From Dehalococcoidia bacterium (GTDB taxonomy: Bacteria; Chloroflexota; Dehalococcoidia; Bin125): a DNA stretch of 64,000 nucleotides. Made by a program: the position numbers and the translations under genes. The notes under the pieces were generated by a model. That model saw only the letters and a list, made by a program, of their open reading frames with translations, had not been told where the DNA came from and ran no database searches. How positions within the stretch are numbered: the stretch's first letter is position 1; the number at the start of each line of letters is the position of its first letter. Shown here piece by piece: positions 7,985-16,702 of the stretch. The stretch spans positions 310,001-374,000 of the forward strand of contig JAJDTU010000013.1 of NCBI GenBank assembly GCA_022826965.1, written 5' to 3'.

Positions 7985-9154
7985 TTAGCCCGAGACCGAA
8001 CGCGCCGGCTGGTTGACCGGGATGTAACGAGGTCGATAGATGGCCACCCCGCGGCCTCCTCGCGCGCGGAGCCGCTCGTCGACGATCTGAGCGCCGATAC
8101 CGGCAATTCGTGACCAGCCGAACAGTGTCGTGTAGTAGTCGGGATCGGTGAAGCCGAGTGCGTTGACGAGGCTGCCGGAGATCAGGTCGACGTTCGGGTA
8201 CGGGTTGGAGACCTTGGGATTCTCCTTCAACACCGTGATGCCGGCCTCGCGCACGGCCTTGACAACATTGAACCAGTGATCGTCCGGGCACAGCTCTTCG
8301 CCGACGCGCAACTGCACCTTGGCTCGTGGATCCTCCTGGCGCAGGACCGCGTGACCGAATCCGAAGATCAGGCCGCCATCGGCGAGGCGCTTGCGCAGAA
8401 TCTCAGTCGCCTCAGCCGTGTCCGTCGTGTTGACCTCGTGCACCATCTTGAACGCGTCCTGGTTGGCCATTCCGTGTCGCGGTCCGGCGAGCGCGTTCAT
8501 GCCCGACGCCATCGAGCGATACATGTCGGCCAAACCGGAAGCGACGGCGCGACCGGTGAACGTGGAGAGGTTGCCCCCGCCGTGGTCGGCGTGAAGGTTG
8601 TAGTAGACCGACAGCAGACGCGTCAGCGCTTCCTCGTCGCCGCCGGGCATGCCCAGCATGTGCACGAAGTTGTTGACGTAGCCGCGCGCCGGCTCGGACG
8701 GGATCAGGTCGCCCCAACCCTCGCGCAGGCGGAAGATGGCCGCGAGCGCGGTCGGGATGCGCGCAACGAGGTTGAGTGCGTCTTCGTAGTAGTCGTCGGT
8801 TTTGCCCGTCATACCGAGGATCTGGATCGCAGCGCAAAACAGGTCCATCGGATGACCAGACATCGGCATCGCGGAAATCGCGGCGAGCGTCTCATCCGAC
8901 ACTTCCGAGCGTTCGGCGATGTCCTCGTGCACCGCCTGCCGCTCGGCGTCGGTGGGAAGAGACTTGTTGAACAGCAGGTGGATGATGTCCTCGGATGGCA
9001 GAAACGCCAGCTCGGCGATCGGGTAGCCGACGTATGACACACCCTCCTGCGGATCGACGTAGCTCGTCTCACAGGTTCCCACCGGATAGCCGCGTAGGCC
9101 GGTATCGAGGTTTGCGTTGGTGATCGTGAACTCAACGGTCGGGATGTCTGACAT
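7985..9154 (-). CDS. gltA: Citrate synthase, mitochondrial-like type
   Basis: It condenses oxaloacetate with acetyl-CoA in the TCA cycle. There are 389 residues from ATG 9154; a TTG at 9184 would add ten residues without a better ribosome site. The catalytic triad is readable: His in AGPRHGMANQ, His in FGFGHAVLRQEDPR and Asp in PYPNVDLISG. Substrate arginines are in GHAVLR, WSRIAG and YRPRYIPV. The wording HADHGGGNLSTFT...NALAGPRHGMANQ and GHAVLRQEDPR is closer to eukaryotic mitochondrial citrate synthase than to E. coli GltA. Methylcitrate synthase activity cannot be excluded. It sits alone between the oxidase operon and the greA-like gene. Confidence 0.92.
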   Translation of the reverse strand: MSDIPTVEFTITNANLDTGLRGYPVGTCETSYVDPQEGVSYVGYPIAELAFLPSEDIIHLLFNKSLPTDAERQAVHEDIAERSEVSDETLAAISAMPMSGHPMDLFCAAIQILGMTGKTDDYYEDALNLVARIPTALAAIFRLREGWGDLIPSEPARGYVNNFVHMLGMPGGDEEALTRLLSVYYNLHADHGGGNLSTFTGRAVASGLADMYRSMASGMNALAGPRHGMANQDAFKMVHEVNTTDTAEATEILRKRLADGGLIFGFGHAVLRQEDPRAKVQLRVGEELCPDDHWFNVVKAVREAGITVLKENPKVSNPYPNVDLISGSLVNALGFTDPDYYTTLFGWSRIAGIGAQIVDERLRARGGRGVAIYRPRYIPVNQPARSVSG

Positions 9155-9277
9155 CGGCATCACTTTCCCAGTGCGCACGCTCAAGACATCGACGATCGGC
9201 GCAACCCGGTGCGCGCAGGTCGCGCTGCATCTCGCTCGTGTACTGTTTCGCTCGGACTGCCGGCTGGCCGCGAACAG

Positions 9278-10309
9278 CTAGCCCAACACAGCGAGCAGGC
9301 GGAACCGTTTGCGACCGCTGGGCGCCTGGATTTCAATCTGCCGGTCGGCAGGCTGATCGAGCAGTCCGCGACCCAGCGGACTCTCGACCGAGATTCGCCG
9401 TGCCGCCGCATTTGCTTCCGTGGTTCCTACGAGAGTGTACTCTTTGGCGTCGCCGAGGTAGCTTCCCGTATCGTCGACCTCGACCACCGACACTCGGCTC
9501 CCGAGCTTCGCTCGCCCCGTCGCTTGCTCATCCCTGACGACTGCATGCGCAATCTGGTATTCAAGCTCGTCGATGCGAGACTTGAGGCGCTCCTGGTGCT
9601 CGCGAGCCGCTTCGAGCGGGGCATTCTCGCGAATATCCTTGTCCTCCCGTGCCGCCGCGACGGCCTGCACGGCCTCGGGCATTTCCGCGTGGAGCTGCCC
9701 CAACTCATCGTGCAGCGACTGGAGGCCATCGGCAGTCATCTCGAACGTCTGGGCCTGTTCGTGCTGGAACCGCGACGTGTCCCTGACGACGTTGGTCGCC
9801 CGCTTGATCCGCAGGAAGTTGCCCAGGTTCTGGGTCGTCGCTTGACCGCTGGTGTCAATCGTGACCGTGTAACCCTGCTTCCAGCAGTAACGCAGGAACT
9901 CCTTGACCGGCTGCAGCCTCGCCGCGAGATCCATGGTGTTGGTGCCGATCGTCTCCTGGAACCCCTCCATCGTCTTGGGCGAGAGATCCGATATCGGCGT
10001 GCTGGGACCGAAATGCCAGAGGAACCGGGTCACCGCCTCGCGCGCAGGTTCGTCGAGCACGAAGGCGCCCCGCTTGGCGCTTGATGCGTTGGCGCCCTTG
10101 CGCCGCGAGCGCTTGGCCTCTCGCTCTTCCTCCCAGGCGAAGTACTCCATGACCGCCGCATCGAGCGTCATCGCGGCGGCAGGCTCCTCGGGGACAGTCG
10201 CGACGGCGGTGCCGACTGGCTCATCGAAGATTTCGGCCTCGCCCTCCACGACGTCGTCCATTGCTTCCTCCAGCGCCTCGGCTGTCTGATCGTCGTCAAA
10301 GAAGGTCAT
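9278..10309 (-). CDS. GreA-like transcription factor with extra N-terminal recombinase-like SAM domain
   Basis: 343 residues, about twice the length of GreA (near 158). Residues 188-343 are GreA-like: a coiled coil with the acidic tip REDKDIRENAPLEAAREHQ, where D225 and E228 match the Asp/Glu pair that enters the polymerase secondary channel, then the C-terminal beta domain (GSRVSVVEVDDTGSYLGDAK to SPLGRGLL). Residues 1-47 are acidic. Residues 48-150 (EAVTRFLWHFGPSTPISDLS, VKEFLRYCWKQGYT) resemble the helical core-binding domain of tyrosine recombinases, without a catalytic domain. GreA rescues backtracked RNA polymerase; whether this version does so or acts at special sites is unknown. It may be the only GreA or a paralogue. 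Confidence 0.85.
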   Translation of the reverse strand: MTFFDDDQTAEALEEAMDDVVEGEAEIFDEPVGTAVATVPEEPAAAMTLDAAVMEYFAWEEEREAKRSRRKGANASSAKRGAFVLDEPAREAVTRFLWHFGPSTPISDLSPKTMEGFQETIGTNTMDLAARLQPVKEFLRYCWKQGYTVTIDTSGQATTQNLGNFLRIKRATNVVRDTSRFQHEQAQTFEMTADGLQSLHDELGQLHAEMPEAVQAVAAAREDKDIRENAPLEAAREHQERLKSRIDELEYQIAHAVVRDEQATGRAKLGSRVSVVEVDDTGSYLGDAKEYTLVGTTEANAAARRISVESPLGRGLLDQPADRQIEIQAPSGRKRFRLLAVLG

Positions 10310-10426
10310 GCGTCATCTCCAACACTCGAACAGCGATCGAGTCGTGCCAATCGTCTCCCGCGCCTGACACGCGGCAGAAGCGGAGCGTCGCTCAGCTCCA
10401 ACACCCCTATCCTAACCCTCCTGCCG
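10310..10426. promoter_or_regulatory. Divergent intergenic region, greA-like / rsmG
   Basis: These 117 bp separate two divergently transcribed genes and must hold both start regions. A GGAG ribosome site precedes the greA-like ATG. No convincing -35/-10 pair could be picked by eye. Confidence 0.4.
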
Positions 10427-11164
10427 ATGTCAGACCTGATAGACCCCGAGCGAATTGGCCGCGAACTGGAGCAGGCCGGGTTGGGTTATGTAGCGAGTCG
10501 CAACCCGACGATCGTCCAGCAACTCGGCCTCTGGCTCGACGCCCTGCTCGACCAGCCCCGCAACCTGACCTCCGTTCGCACTCACCAGGCCGCCATTGCC
10601 AAGCACATCATCGAGCCCCTGATCGGTCGACATCGATTGATCCATGCCGACCTGGCGGTACCGCACGGTCCGATGATTGATGTCGGCAGTGGCAACGGAG
10701 CCCCCGGCCTGCCGCTCGCTCTTTGCGAACCGCAACGTCCGGCGACGTTGCTCGACTCGCGCCAGAGCGCCGCGCGGTTCCTCACGTCGGTTGTGGATCG
10801 GCTGGAGGATGTCCGAATCGAGGTCGTCAACCAGCGTGCCGAGCAAGCGGCGCACACCGAACTTCGCGGCCGCTTTTCGCTGGCCGTCACTCGAGCCGCT
10901 GCTCCGCCGCCGATCGCGATGGAACTGCTGATTCCGTTCTTGCACGTCGGTGGCATCGCCGTGCTCTGGACGGGTGCAGTCGCTGAGCAGCCTCTCGACG
11001 AGCTGCGCGTCGTCGCCACGGAGTTGGGCGCCGAGCTGACGATGCTCGATCCGCCTCACGACATCGTCGTCGCGACCAAGCTGCGCGCAACGGACGCGCG
11101 TGTGCCCCGATCCTGGAACCAGATTCGGCGCCGGCCTCTGGGCCAGAGTCGCGCAGGACGCTGA
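10427..11164 (+). CDS. rsmG: 16S rRNA (guanine527-N7)-methyltransferase RsmG
   Basis: It methylates G527 of 16S rRNA using S-adenosylmethionine (formerly GidB). The 245 residues match the family size. The SAM-binding loop is MIDVGSGNGAPGLPLALCEP. The core continues with TLLDSRQSAARFLTSVVDRL and SLAVTRAAAPP (family R-A motif), then a hydrophobic strand HVGGIAVLW. In many genomes rsmG sits with gidA and parAB near the origin; that context is absent here. Its last codons end 34 bp before the likely start of the first MFS gene. Confidence 0.92.
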   Translation: MSDLIDPERIGRELEQAGLGYVASRNPTIVQQLGLWLDALLDQPRNLTSVRTHQAAIAKHIIEPLIGRHRLIHADLAVPHGPMIDVGSGNGAPGLPLALCEPQRPATLLDSRQSAARFLTSVVDRLEDVRIEVVNQRAEQAAHTELRGRFSLAVTRAAAPPPIAMELLIPFLHVGGIAVLWTGAVAEQPLDELRVVATELGAELTMLDPPHDIVVATKLRATDARVPRSWNQIRRRPLGQSRAGR

Positions 11165-11198
11165 CAAAGGTCGGCCATCGAACATACCTTTGCGTTGT

Positions 11199-12644
11199 AT
11201 GTCCGAACTGGTGAACACAGCGTCCGCGCTCGACCCGCGCCCGTACCGCCGCAACATCCGCGTCTACTACCTGTTCATGGGTTCGACCGGCTTCATGCTC
11301 TTTCTGCCGGTCTGGATCATCTACCTCATGGACGGTCGCGGCCTCTCGCTGACCGAGGTCGGCGTCATTGAGTCGTTCTTCTGGCTTACCGTGATCATCG
11401 CCGAGGTCCCGACCGGCGCCATCGCCGATCGCTTCGGCCGCCGAATCTCGCTCGCCCTCGGCGCGATCATGTTCGCCCTTTCCACCGTCATCTTCGCCCT
11501 CGCCGACGGATTCTCGCTCCTGCTCGGTTCCTATCTCGTGATGGGCATCGGGATGACGCTGTACTCGGGCGCCGGCGACGCACTGCTATACGACACATTG
11601 CGGGTGTTGCGCAGAACGAGGGAGTACGAACACCACGCCGGTCGAGCGCACGGCCTGTTCTTCGCGGCAATGGTGCTCGCCACCGCGGGCGGAGGGCCCG
11701 CGGCCTACCTGTTGGGCTACACCCCGACAATTCTCGTCTCGGCCGCCGTCTTCCTGGTCTCCGCCGTGGCCGCGCTGATGTTGCGCGAGCCGCCCCGACG
11801 AGAGTCCGACTTCCCTCCGGATCCGCTGCACGCAGCGCCCGCCAATCTGCGCCACACGGCCTCGGACATCGCTACGCACGAGGCCAGCGGCGTACCGATT
11901 CTCCAGGAAATGACCCGCGGCTTTGGCATCGTCTGGCGCAACCGTCCGATTCGCTACGTGGTGCCATTCGCCGCGATCACCATGACGCTGTTCGGTCTGC
12001 CGCAGTTCCTCGCCCAGCCCTTTGTCGCCCAGCACGGCCTCAACCCCCTGGACGGCGTGGCCGACGGAATCATATGGTCCTCCCTGTTGATCCCCGGCCA
12101 GATCGGGACGGTCCTTGGCATGTTGCTGGCGGCGCGGCTGATCAGCAGATTCGGCGAGCGCCGCTCATTCCCCACAATCCTGGTGTACGGCGCCGCTTGC
12201 CTGCTCCCGCTGGCGATTTGGAATCACCTCGGCGTCCTGGGCGCGATCTTCATGGTCAGCATCGCCCAGGCGGCCATCCGGCCAATCACGAACGGCTACA
12301 TCAATCGCCGCATCAGCTCCGATCAGCGGGCCACGGTGCTGTCGATCTTCTCGCTGGCTCACGGCGCCGCAATGAGCGTCGCCGTCGTGGCGATTTTTCC
12401 GGCGGCCGACCTGTTCTCGTTCCCGGTCGCGTTCGGCATCGCGCTGGCGGCGGTGGTCACCCTGGGCGCCGCTCTTTGGCTGCTCTGGCACCTGGCGCAT
12501 CGCCGCGATCAGACTGATCGCATCCGTCGCTGGTCGATTTCGGTGACAAAACCGCAGGCGCCGCAACGGTCGCACCCGATCCATCCCAACGGACAGAACG
12601 GGGAGGGCGCGGCTTTGTACCGCAATGTGCAGAACCTCGATTGA
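11199..12644 (+). CDS. MFS transporter, first of three tandem paralogues
   Basis: A 12-helix major facilitator superfamily permease of 481 residues. The ATG at 11199 (MSELVNTASALDPRPYRRNI) is chosen. An upstream in-frame start at 11100 would overlap rsmG and add a non-hydrophobic tail absent in the paralogues. Motif A between helices 2 and 3 reads GAIADRFGRRISLALG. A signature GYINRRISSDQRATVLSI near helix 10 is shared by all three copies. The short cytoplasmic loop LREPPRRESDFPPDPLHAAP is also conserved. The substrate is unknown; drug or small-molecule efflux is the default guess. A hydrophilic C-terminal tail (about residues 435-481) has no clear function. Confidence 0.88.
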   Translation: MSELVNTASALDPRPYRRNIRVYYLFMGSTGFMLFLPVWIIYLMDGRGLSLTEVGVIESFFWLTVIIAEVPTGAIADRFGRRISLALGAIMFALSTVIFALADGFSLLLGSYLVMGIGMTLYSGAGDALLYDTLRVLRRTREYEHHAGRAHGLFFAAMVLATAGGGPAAYLLGYTPTILVSAAVFLVSAVAALMLREPPRRESDFPPDPLHAAPANLRHTASDIATHEASGVPILQEMTRGFGIVWRNRPIRYVVPFAAITMTLFGLPQFLAQPFVAQHGLNPLDGVADGIIWSSLLIPGQIGTVLGMLLAARLISRFGERRSFPTILVYGAACLLPLAIWNHLGVLGAIFMVSIAQAAIRPITNGYINRRISSDQRATVLSIFSLAHGAAMSVAVVAIFPAADLFSFPVAFGIALAAVVTLGAALWLLWHLAHRRDQTDRIRRWSISVTKPQAPQRSHPIHPNGQNGEGAALYRNVQNLD

Positions 12645-12733
12645 TCGGCAAGCCGTCGTTCTTTCTGGTTCCGTAGGCTTGACTGCGTTGTCTGTCTCGC
12701 CGCCTACCTGATCTCTGTCGGACGCCAGGTTTC

Positions 12734-14170
12734 ATGTCCCGCCCTGAACGCTACGCGCGCAACATACCGATCTACTACCTGTTCCAGTTCGCCACTGGAT
12801 TCCTGATCTGGGTGCCCGTCTGGATCATCTTCCTGCAGGACGAACGCGGACTGTCACTCACGCAGGTCGGCCTGATGGAGGCCGTGTTCTGGGTCTCGAT
12901 GATGCTCTTCGAGGTGCCCACCGGCGCCATCGCCGATCGCTTTGGCCGCCGCACGTCGCTGGCTCTCGGCGGCTTCTTCTTCACGGGCGGGACGATCTTC
13001 TTCGCCCTCGCCGATGGCTTCGTCGGACTCGCGATCAGCTACGTCATCATGGCCACCTCCATGACGCTCTACTCCGGCTCTGGACACGCCCTCCTGTTCG
13101 ACAGCCTGCGCGTCCTCGGCCGGACCCGGGAGTACGAGAAACACATGGGCCGCTCCGAAGCCCTGATGACCGGCGCACTACTCGGCGCGGCCCTCTTCGG
13201 CGGGCCGATGGCCGGCCTCTGGGGACTCCAGACGGTCTTCCTGATCGGCGCGGGCACGATGGCGGCCGCGGGGTTCGTCGCGCTCCTGTTGCGCGAACCG
13301 CCGCGCTCAGAGGCCGAATTCGGCTCGGACGGTCTGCACGCCGCACCGATCTCCGCCGCCGACGCCGCCGCCGATAACCGCTCCCCGCAGGGCGTGATCA
13401 GCAACGTCTTCGAAGGCTTCCGCATCGTCATGCGCCAACGGCCGATCCTCTGGATCATCCTGCTGGCCGGCATCGTGACCGTCGCCTACGAGATGCCCAA
13501 CTTCTTCGTCCAGCCCTTCCTCCGCAGCCACGGTCTGAGTCCCTCCGGCAGCCTGCTCGACGGCGCCACCTGGAGCGCGTTGATCGTACCCGGTTTCGCT
13601 GCCATGTCGGTCGGCTCTCTCCTCGCCGCTCCCTTCGTCGCCCGCGTCGGCGAGCGTCGGGCGATTCCCTTGCTCATGTTCGGCGGGGCGTTCCTGTTCA
13701 TCCCCCTGTTGATCTTCGATCACATCAGCATCATCGCACCGATTGCGATCCTCGGCGGGATACACGCCGCCATTCGACCGATCGCGACCGGTTACATCAA
13801 CCGCCGCATTCGCTCCGATCAGCGGGCCACCGTGCTCTCGATCTTCGAGTTGATGATGGCGGCGCAGATGGCGGTGATCGTGCCGCTGATCTCGGCGTCC
13901 GCCGATGTGATCGACTTCCGCTTCGCCTACGGCCTCTCGATCGGCGTCGTGCTCACGGGCGGTGTGGTCTTCCTACTGTTCTGGCGTCGTTCACACCGCC
14001 GTGACCAGACCGACGCGCTGCGCCGGATCAGCCTGCGTCACGCGCCACAGGCGATCGCACTCACACCCGACGGAACGACCATCGGTGTTCACACCAACGG
14101 CGTGTACGCCAACGGCAACGCCGACACGGCCACATCAGACACGGTGCTCACGCAGCAAGATCGCTCGTGA
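12734..14170 (+). CDS. MFS transporter, second tandem paralogue
   Basis: 478 residues with 12 hydrophobic helices. It shares with its neighbours the opening YARNIPIYYLFQF, motif A GAIADRFGRRTSLALG, the central loop LREPPRSEAEFGSDGLHAAP and the signature GYINRRIRSDQRATVLSI. The start is ATG 12734, 89 bp after the first copy. Its TGA overlaps the GTG start of the third copy. The C-terminal tail of about 50 residues is Thr/Asn-rich and hydrophilic. The high similarity and head-to-tail arrangement indicate gene duplication. The substrate is not predictable from sequence. Confidence 0.88.
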   Translation: MSRPERYARNIPIYYLFQFATGFLIWVPVWIIFLQDERGLSLTQVGLMEAVFWVSMMLFEVPTGAIADRFGRRTSLALGGFFFTGGTIFFALADGFVGLAISYVIMATSMTLYSGSGHALLFDSLRVLGRTREYEKHMGRSEALMTGALLGAALFGGPMAGLWGLQTVFLIGAGTMAAAGFVALLLREPPRSEAEFGSDGLHAAPISAADAAADNRSPQGVISNVFEGFRIVMRQRPILWIILLAGIVTVAYEMPNFFVQPFLRSHGLSPSGSLLDGATWSALIVPGFAAMSVGSLLAAPFVARVGERRAIPLLMFGGAFLFIPLLIFDHISIIAPIAILGGIHAAIRPIATGYINRRIRSDQRATVLSIFELMMAAQMAVIVPLISASADVIDFRFAYGLSIGVVLTGGVVFLLFWRRSHRRDQTDALRRISLRHAPQAIALTPDGTTIGVHTNGVYANGNADTATSDTVLTQQDRS

Positions 14171-15444
14171 GCAGCACGACGCCGGCTGATGCGGCGTCCA
14201 GCAGCGCGTACGCGCGGAACATCCCGCTCTACTACGTCTTCCAGTTCGTCCGAGGCTTCCACTTCTGGTTGCCGATCTGGTTCATTTTCCTGCAATCCGA
14301 ACACGGCCTCTCATACGTCCAGATCGGATTCATGGAGGTGCTCTTCGGCATCGCCACCATCCTCGCCGAGATTCCGACGGGGGCGATCGCCGACCGCTTT
14401 GGCCGACGCGTCTCCCTGGCCATCGGCGCGCTCGGGTTCGCCGGCGCGACGGTGCTCTTTGCCGCGCTCAACTTCCCAGCCCTGATCTTCGGTCACATCT
14501 CCATGGCCATCACGCGCACACTCATGTCCGGCTCCGATCAAGCGCTGCTCTTCGACAGTCTCAGACAACTCAGGCGCACTGACGACTACGAGCGCCACGC
14601 CGGCCGCGCCAGCGCCGTCGCCACAGCATCGCTTCTCGCAGCCACGATCTTCGCCGGGCCGCTGGTCTCGGTCCTGGACTTCCGCGCGGTCATGATCATC
14701 AGCGCCGCCGGCATGGGGCTCGCGGGCTTGATCGCTCTCGCGCTGCGGGAGCCGCCTCGCCGCGAATCAGACATCGACCAGGCCAGCGGCCAGTCGGCGC
14801 CCCGGCACTCGGGAACCGCTGTCTTGAGTGAGATTCGGGAAGGCGTGCGAATCGCTGTGAGAACACGCCCGGTAATCTGGGCCATCCTCTTTGGAGGCGT
14901 CTTGCTCGCCACGCTTGAGCTGCCCGATTTCTTCGTTCAGCCGTTCATTCGCTCTCACGGGGTGGATCCTGCCGAAACCCTCATCGAGGGACTGACCTAC
15001 TCCGCCCTCATTCTGCCGTCGTTCCTCGGCCTCATGCTCGGCGCCCTGATCGCGTCGCCGCTCGCCGCACACCTCGGAGAGCGACGCGCGCTCCCTGCTG
15101 TGATGATCACCGGAATCTTGGTGTTCATCCCCCTGCTGGCGGTCGATCACCTCGCCCTGGTGGCGTCGCTGGCCGTACTCGCGGCCGCCACGGCGGCTGC
15201 CGAACCGCTCGTGGGCGGCTACATCAACCGGCGCATCCCCTCAGACCAGCGCGCGACTGTGCTCTCCATCCTCTCGGTCTGCACCGCTGTGATGTTCATC
15301 ATCGTGATCGGCACGTCCTCGGCATTGGTTGACGCATTCGAGTTCCGCGCCGGCTTCGGACTCGCCTTCGGACTGCTCGTGGTCGCAGGCAGCCTCTTCT
15401 GGATCGGCTGGCGCCGAAGCCACGAGGACCTCGCGGCACGATAG
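14167..15444 (+). CDS. MFS transporter, third tandem paralogue
   Basis: 425 residues, the shortest copy, lacking the long C-terminal tail. It has motif A GAIADRFGRRVSLAIG, the loop LREPPRRESDIDQASG and the signature GYINRRIPSDQRATVLSI. The GTG start at 14167 overlaps the previous stop (GTGA), so it is translationally coupled to copy two. Twelve hydrophobic segments are visible. It ends 13 bp before the convergent CoA-transferase gene. Three coupled but divergent copies suggest distinct substrates or heteromeric use; both are inference. Confidence 0.88.
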   Translation: MSSTTPADAASSSAYARNIPLYYVFQFVRGFHFWLPIWFIFLQSEHGLSYVQIGFMEVLFGIATILAEIPTGAIADRFGRRVSLAIGALGFAGATVLFAALNFPALIFGHISMAITRTLMSGSDQALLFDSLRQLRRTDDYERHAGRASAVATASLLAATIFAGPLVSVLDFRAVMIISAAGMGLAGLIALALREPPRRESDIDQASGQSAPRHSGTAVLSEIREGVRIAVRTRPVIWAILFGGVLLATLELPDFFVQPFIRSHGVDPAETLIEGLTYSALILPSFLGLMLGALIASPLAAHLGERRALPAVMITGILVFIPLLAVDHLALVASLAVLAAATAAAEPLVGGYINRRIPSDQRATVLSILSVCTAVMFIIVIGTSSALVDAFEFRAGFGLAFGLLVVAGSLFWIGWRRSHEDLAAR

Positions 15445-15456
15445 CCGAGCGACCGT

Positions 15457-16662
15457 TCACGCCACGATCTCGCGCTCACGCAACGAGGCGACGATATCGG
15501 CATCCAACCCGATCTCCGACAGGAGCTCTTCCGTGTCCTGACCGCGAATTGGCGCTCCGCCCCGGATCCTGCCCGGCGTCGCCGACAGCTTCGCCGGCAC
15601 GCCAGCCTGCCGCATCGTCCCGCCGTCCGGGGTCGGCACCTCAACGACCATCTCCCGCGCAATGTTGTGCTTGTCCTGCAGCGCTTCTTCCAGCGTCAGC
15701 ACGGGCTTGGCGCACACATCAGCATCGTTCAGAATCTGGTGCCACTCCTCAGCCGAGCGCCTCTTGAACGCGCTGGCAAAGGCTGTGCGTATCTCCTCGC
15801 GCCGCTCTGCGTTCGATGTCCCCTGGTCGTCGATGAACTGTTCCAACTCCAACGCACGGCAAAGATTCGCGTAGAAGTAGGGCTCCATCGAGCCGACCGA
15901 GAACCAACGCCCATCCGACGTCTCGTAGACCTGATAATGCGGCTCGCCGCCGTTGAGCACATGTTGCGCGGGTCGCATGTCGGCGCCCGCCCCTTCGTAG
16001 CCGGCCAGAGCTGACGTAATCAGCGACATCGCACCATCCGACATTCCGAGATCGATGTACTGCCCCTCGCCGCTGCGCTCACGAGCCTGCAGCGCGCAGA
16101 CAATCGCGAACGCCGCCATCAGTCCGCCGCCAGCGAAGTCGGCAATGATGTTGACCGGGATCGCCGGTCGGCCGCCCGTCGCGTAATCGCCAATCATGCC
16201 TAGCGCGCCGGCCGTCGCGATGTAGTTGATGTCGTGCCCCACGTGTGCCGCGTACGGCCCGGTCTGCCCGAAGCCCGACAGCGAGCAGTAGACCAGCCGC
16301 GGATTGCGGGCCGACAGCGTCTCCCAATCAACGCCCAGCCGCTTGACGACTCCCGGGCGGAAGCCTTCCAGGACCACATCCGCGTCGTCGGACAACCGAT
16401 AGAAAATGTCGCGAGCCTCGTCGCTCTTCAGGTTGAGACCGATCGAGCGCTTGCCCCGTCCCAGCGCGTAGGACGAATAGCGCCGGCGTTCCTCGTTGGG
16501 ATCGCGGGCGACGTCGCGGCGTCCGCGTGGCCGCCCCGCCTGCTCGACCAGAATCACCTCCGCCCCCATGTCGGCCAGCAGCATCGAACAGTATGGACCC
16601 GGCGCCAGTGCCGACAGATCGACCACTCGAATCCCGTCCAGCGGACCATCAAGCGTCGTCAT
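15457..16662 (-). CDS. CaiB/BaiF-type (class III) CoA-transferase
   Basis: 401 residues, the usual size. The N-terminus IRVVDLSALAPGPYCSMLLA is typical of family III CoA-transferases and alpha-methylacyl-CoA racemases. The catalytic Asp is probably in VGHDINYIATAGALGMIG. Other family blocks are GKRSIGLNLKSDEAR, EGFRPGVVKRLGVDWETL and LVYCSLSGFGQTGPYA. It moves CoA between carboxylic acids, or racemises 2-methylacyl-CoA. The racemase reading is favoured by the Gly-Phe-Gly-Gln-Thr-Gly-Pro block, but motifs do not separate the two. It is monocistronic or the end of a minus-strand run. Confidence 0.88.
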   Translation of the reverse strand: MTTLDGPLDGIRVVDLSALAPGPYCSMLLADMGAEVILVEQAGRPRGRRDVARDPNEERRRYSSYALGRGKRSIGLNLKSDEARDIFYRLSDDADVVLEGFRPGVVKRLGVDWETLSARNPRLVYCSLSGFGQTGPYAAHVGHDINYIATAGALGMIGDYATGGRPAIPVNIIADFAGGGLMAAFAIVCALQARERSGEGQYIDLGMSDGAMSLITSALAGYEGAGADMRPAQHVLNGGEPHYQVYETSDGRWFSVGSMEPYFYANLCRALELEQFIDDQGTSNAERREEIRTAFASAFKRRSAEEWHQILNDADVCAKPVLTLEEALQDKHNIAREMVVEVPTPDGGTMRQAGVPAKLSATPGRIRGGAPIRGQDTEELLSEIGLDADIVASLREREIVA

Positions 16663-16702
16663 CGCAACGTCCCTTCACTCACGAACGCCAACACCGTTCA
16701 GG

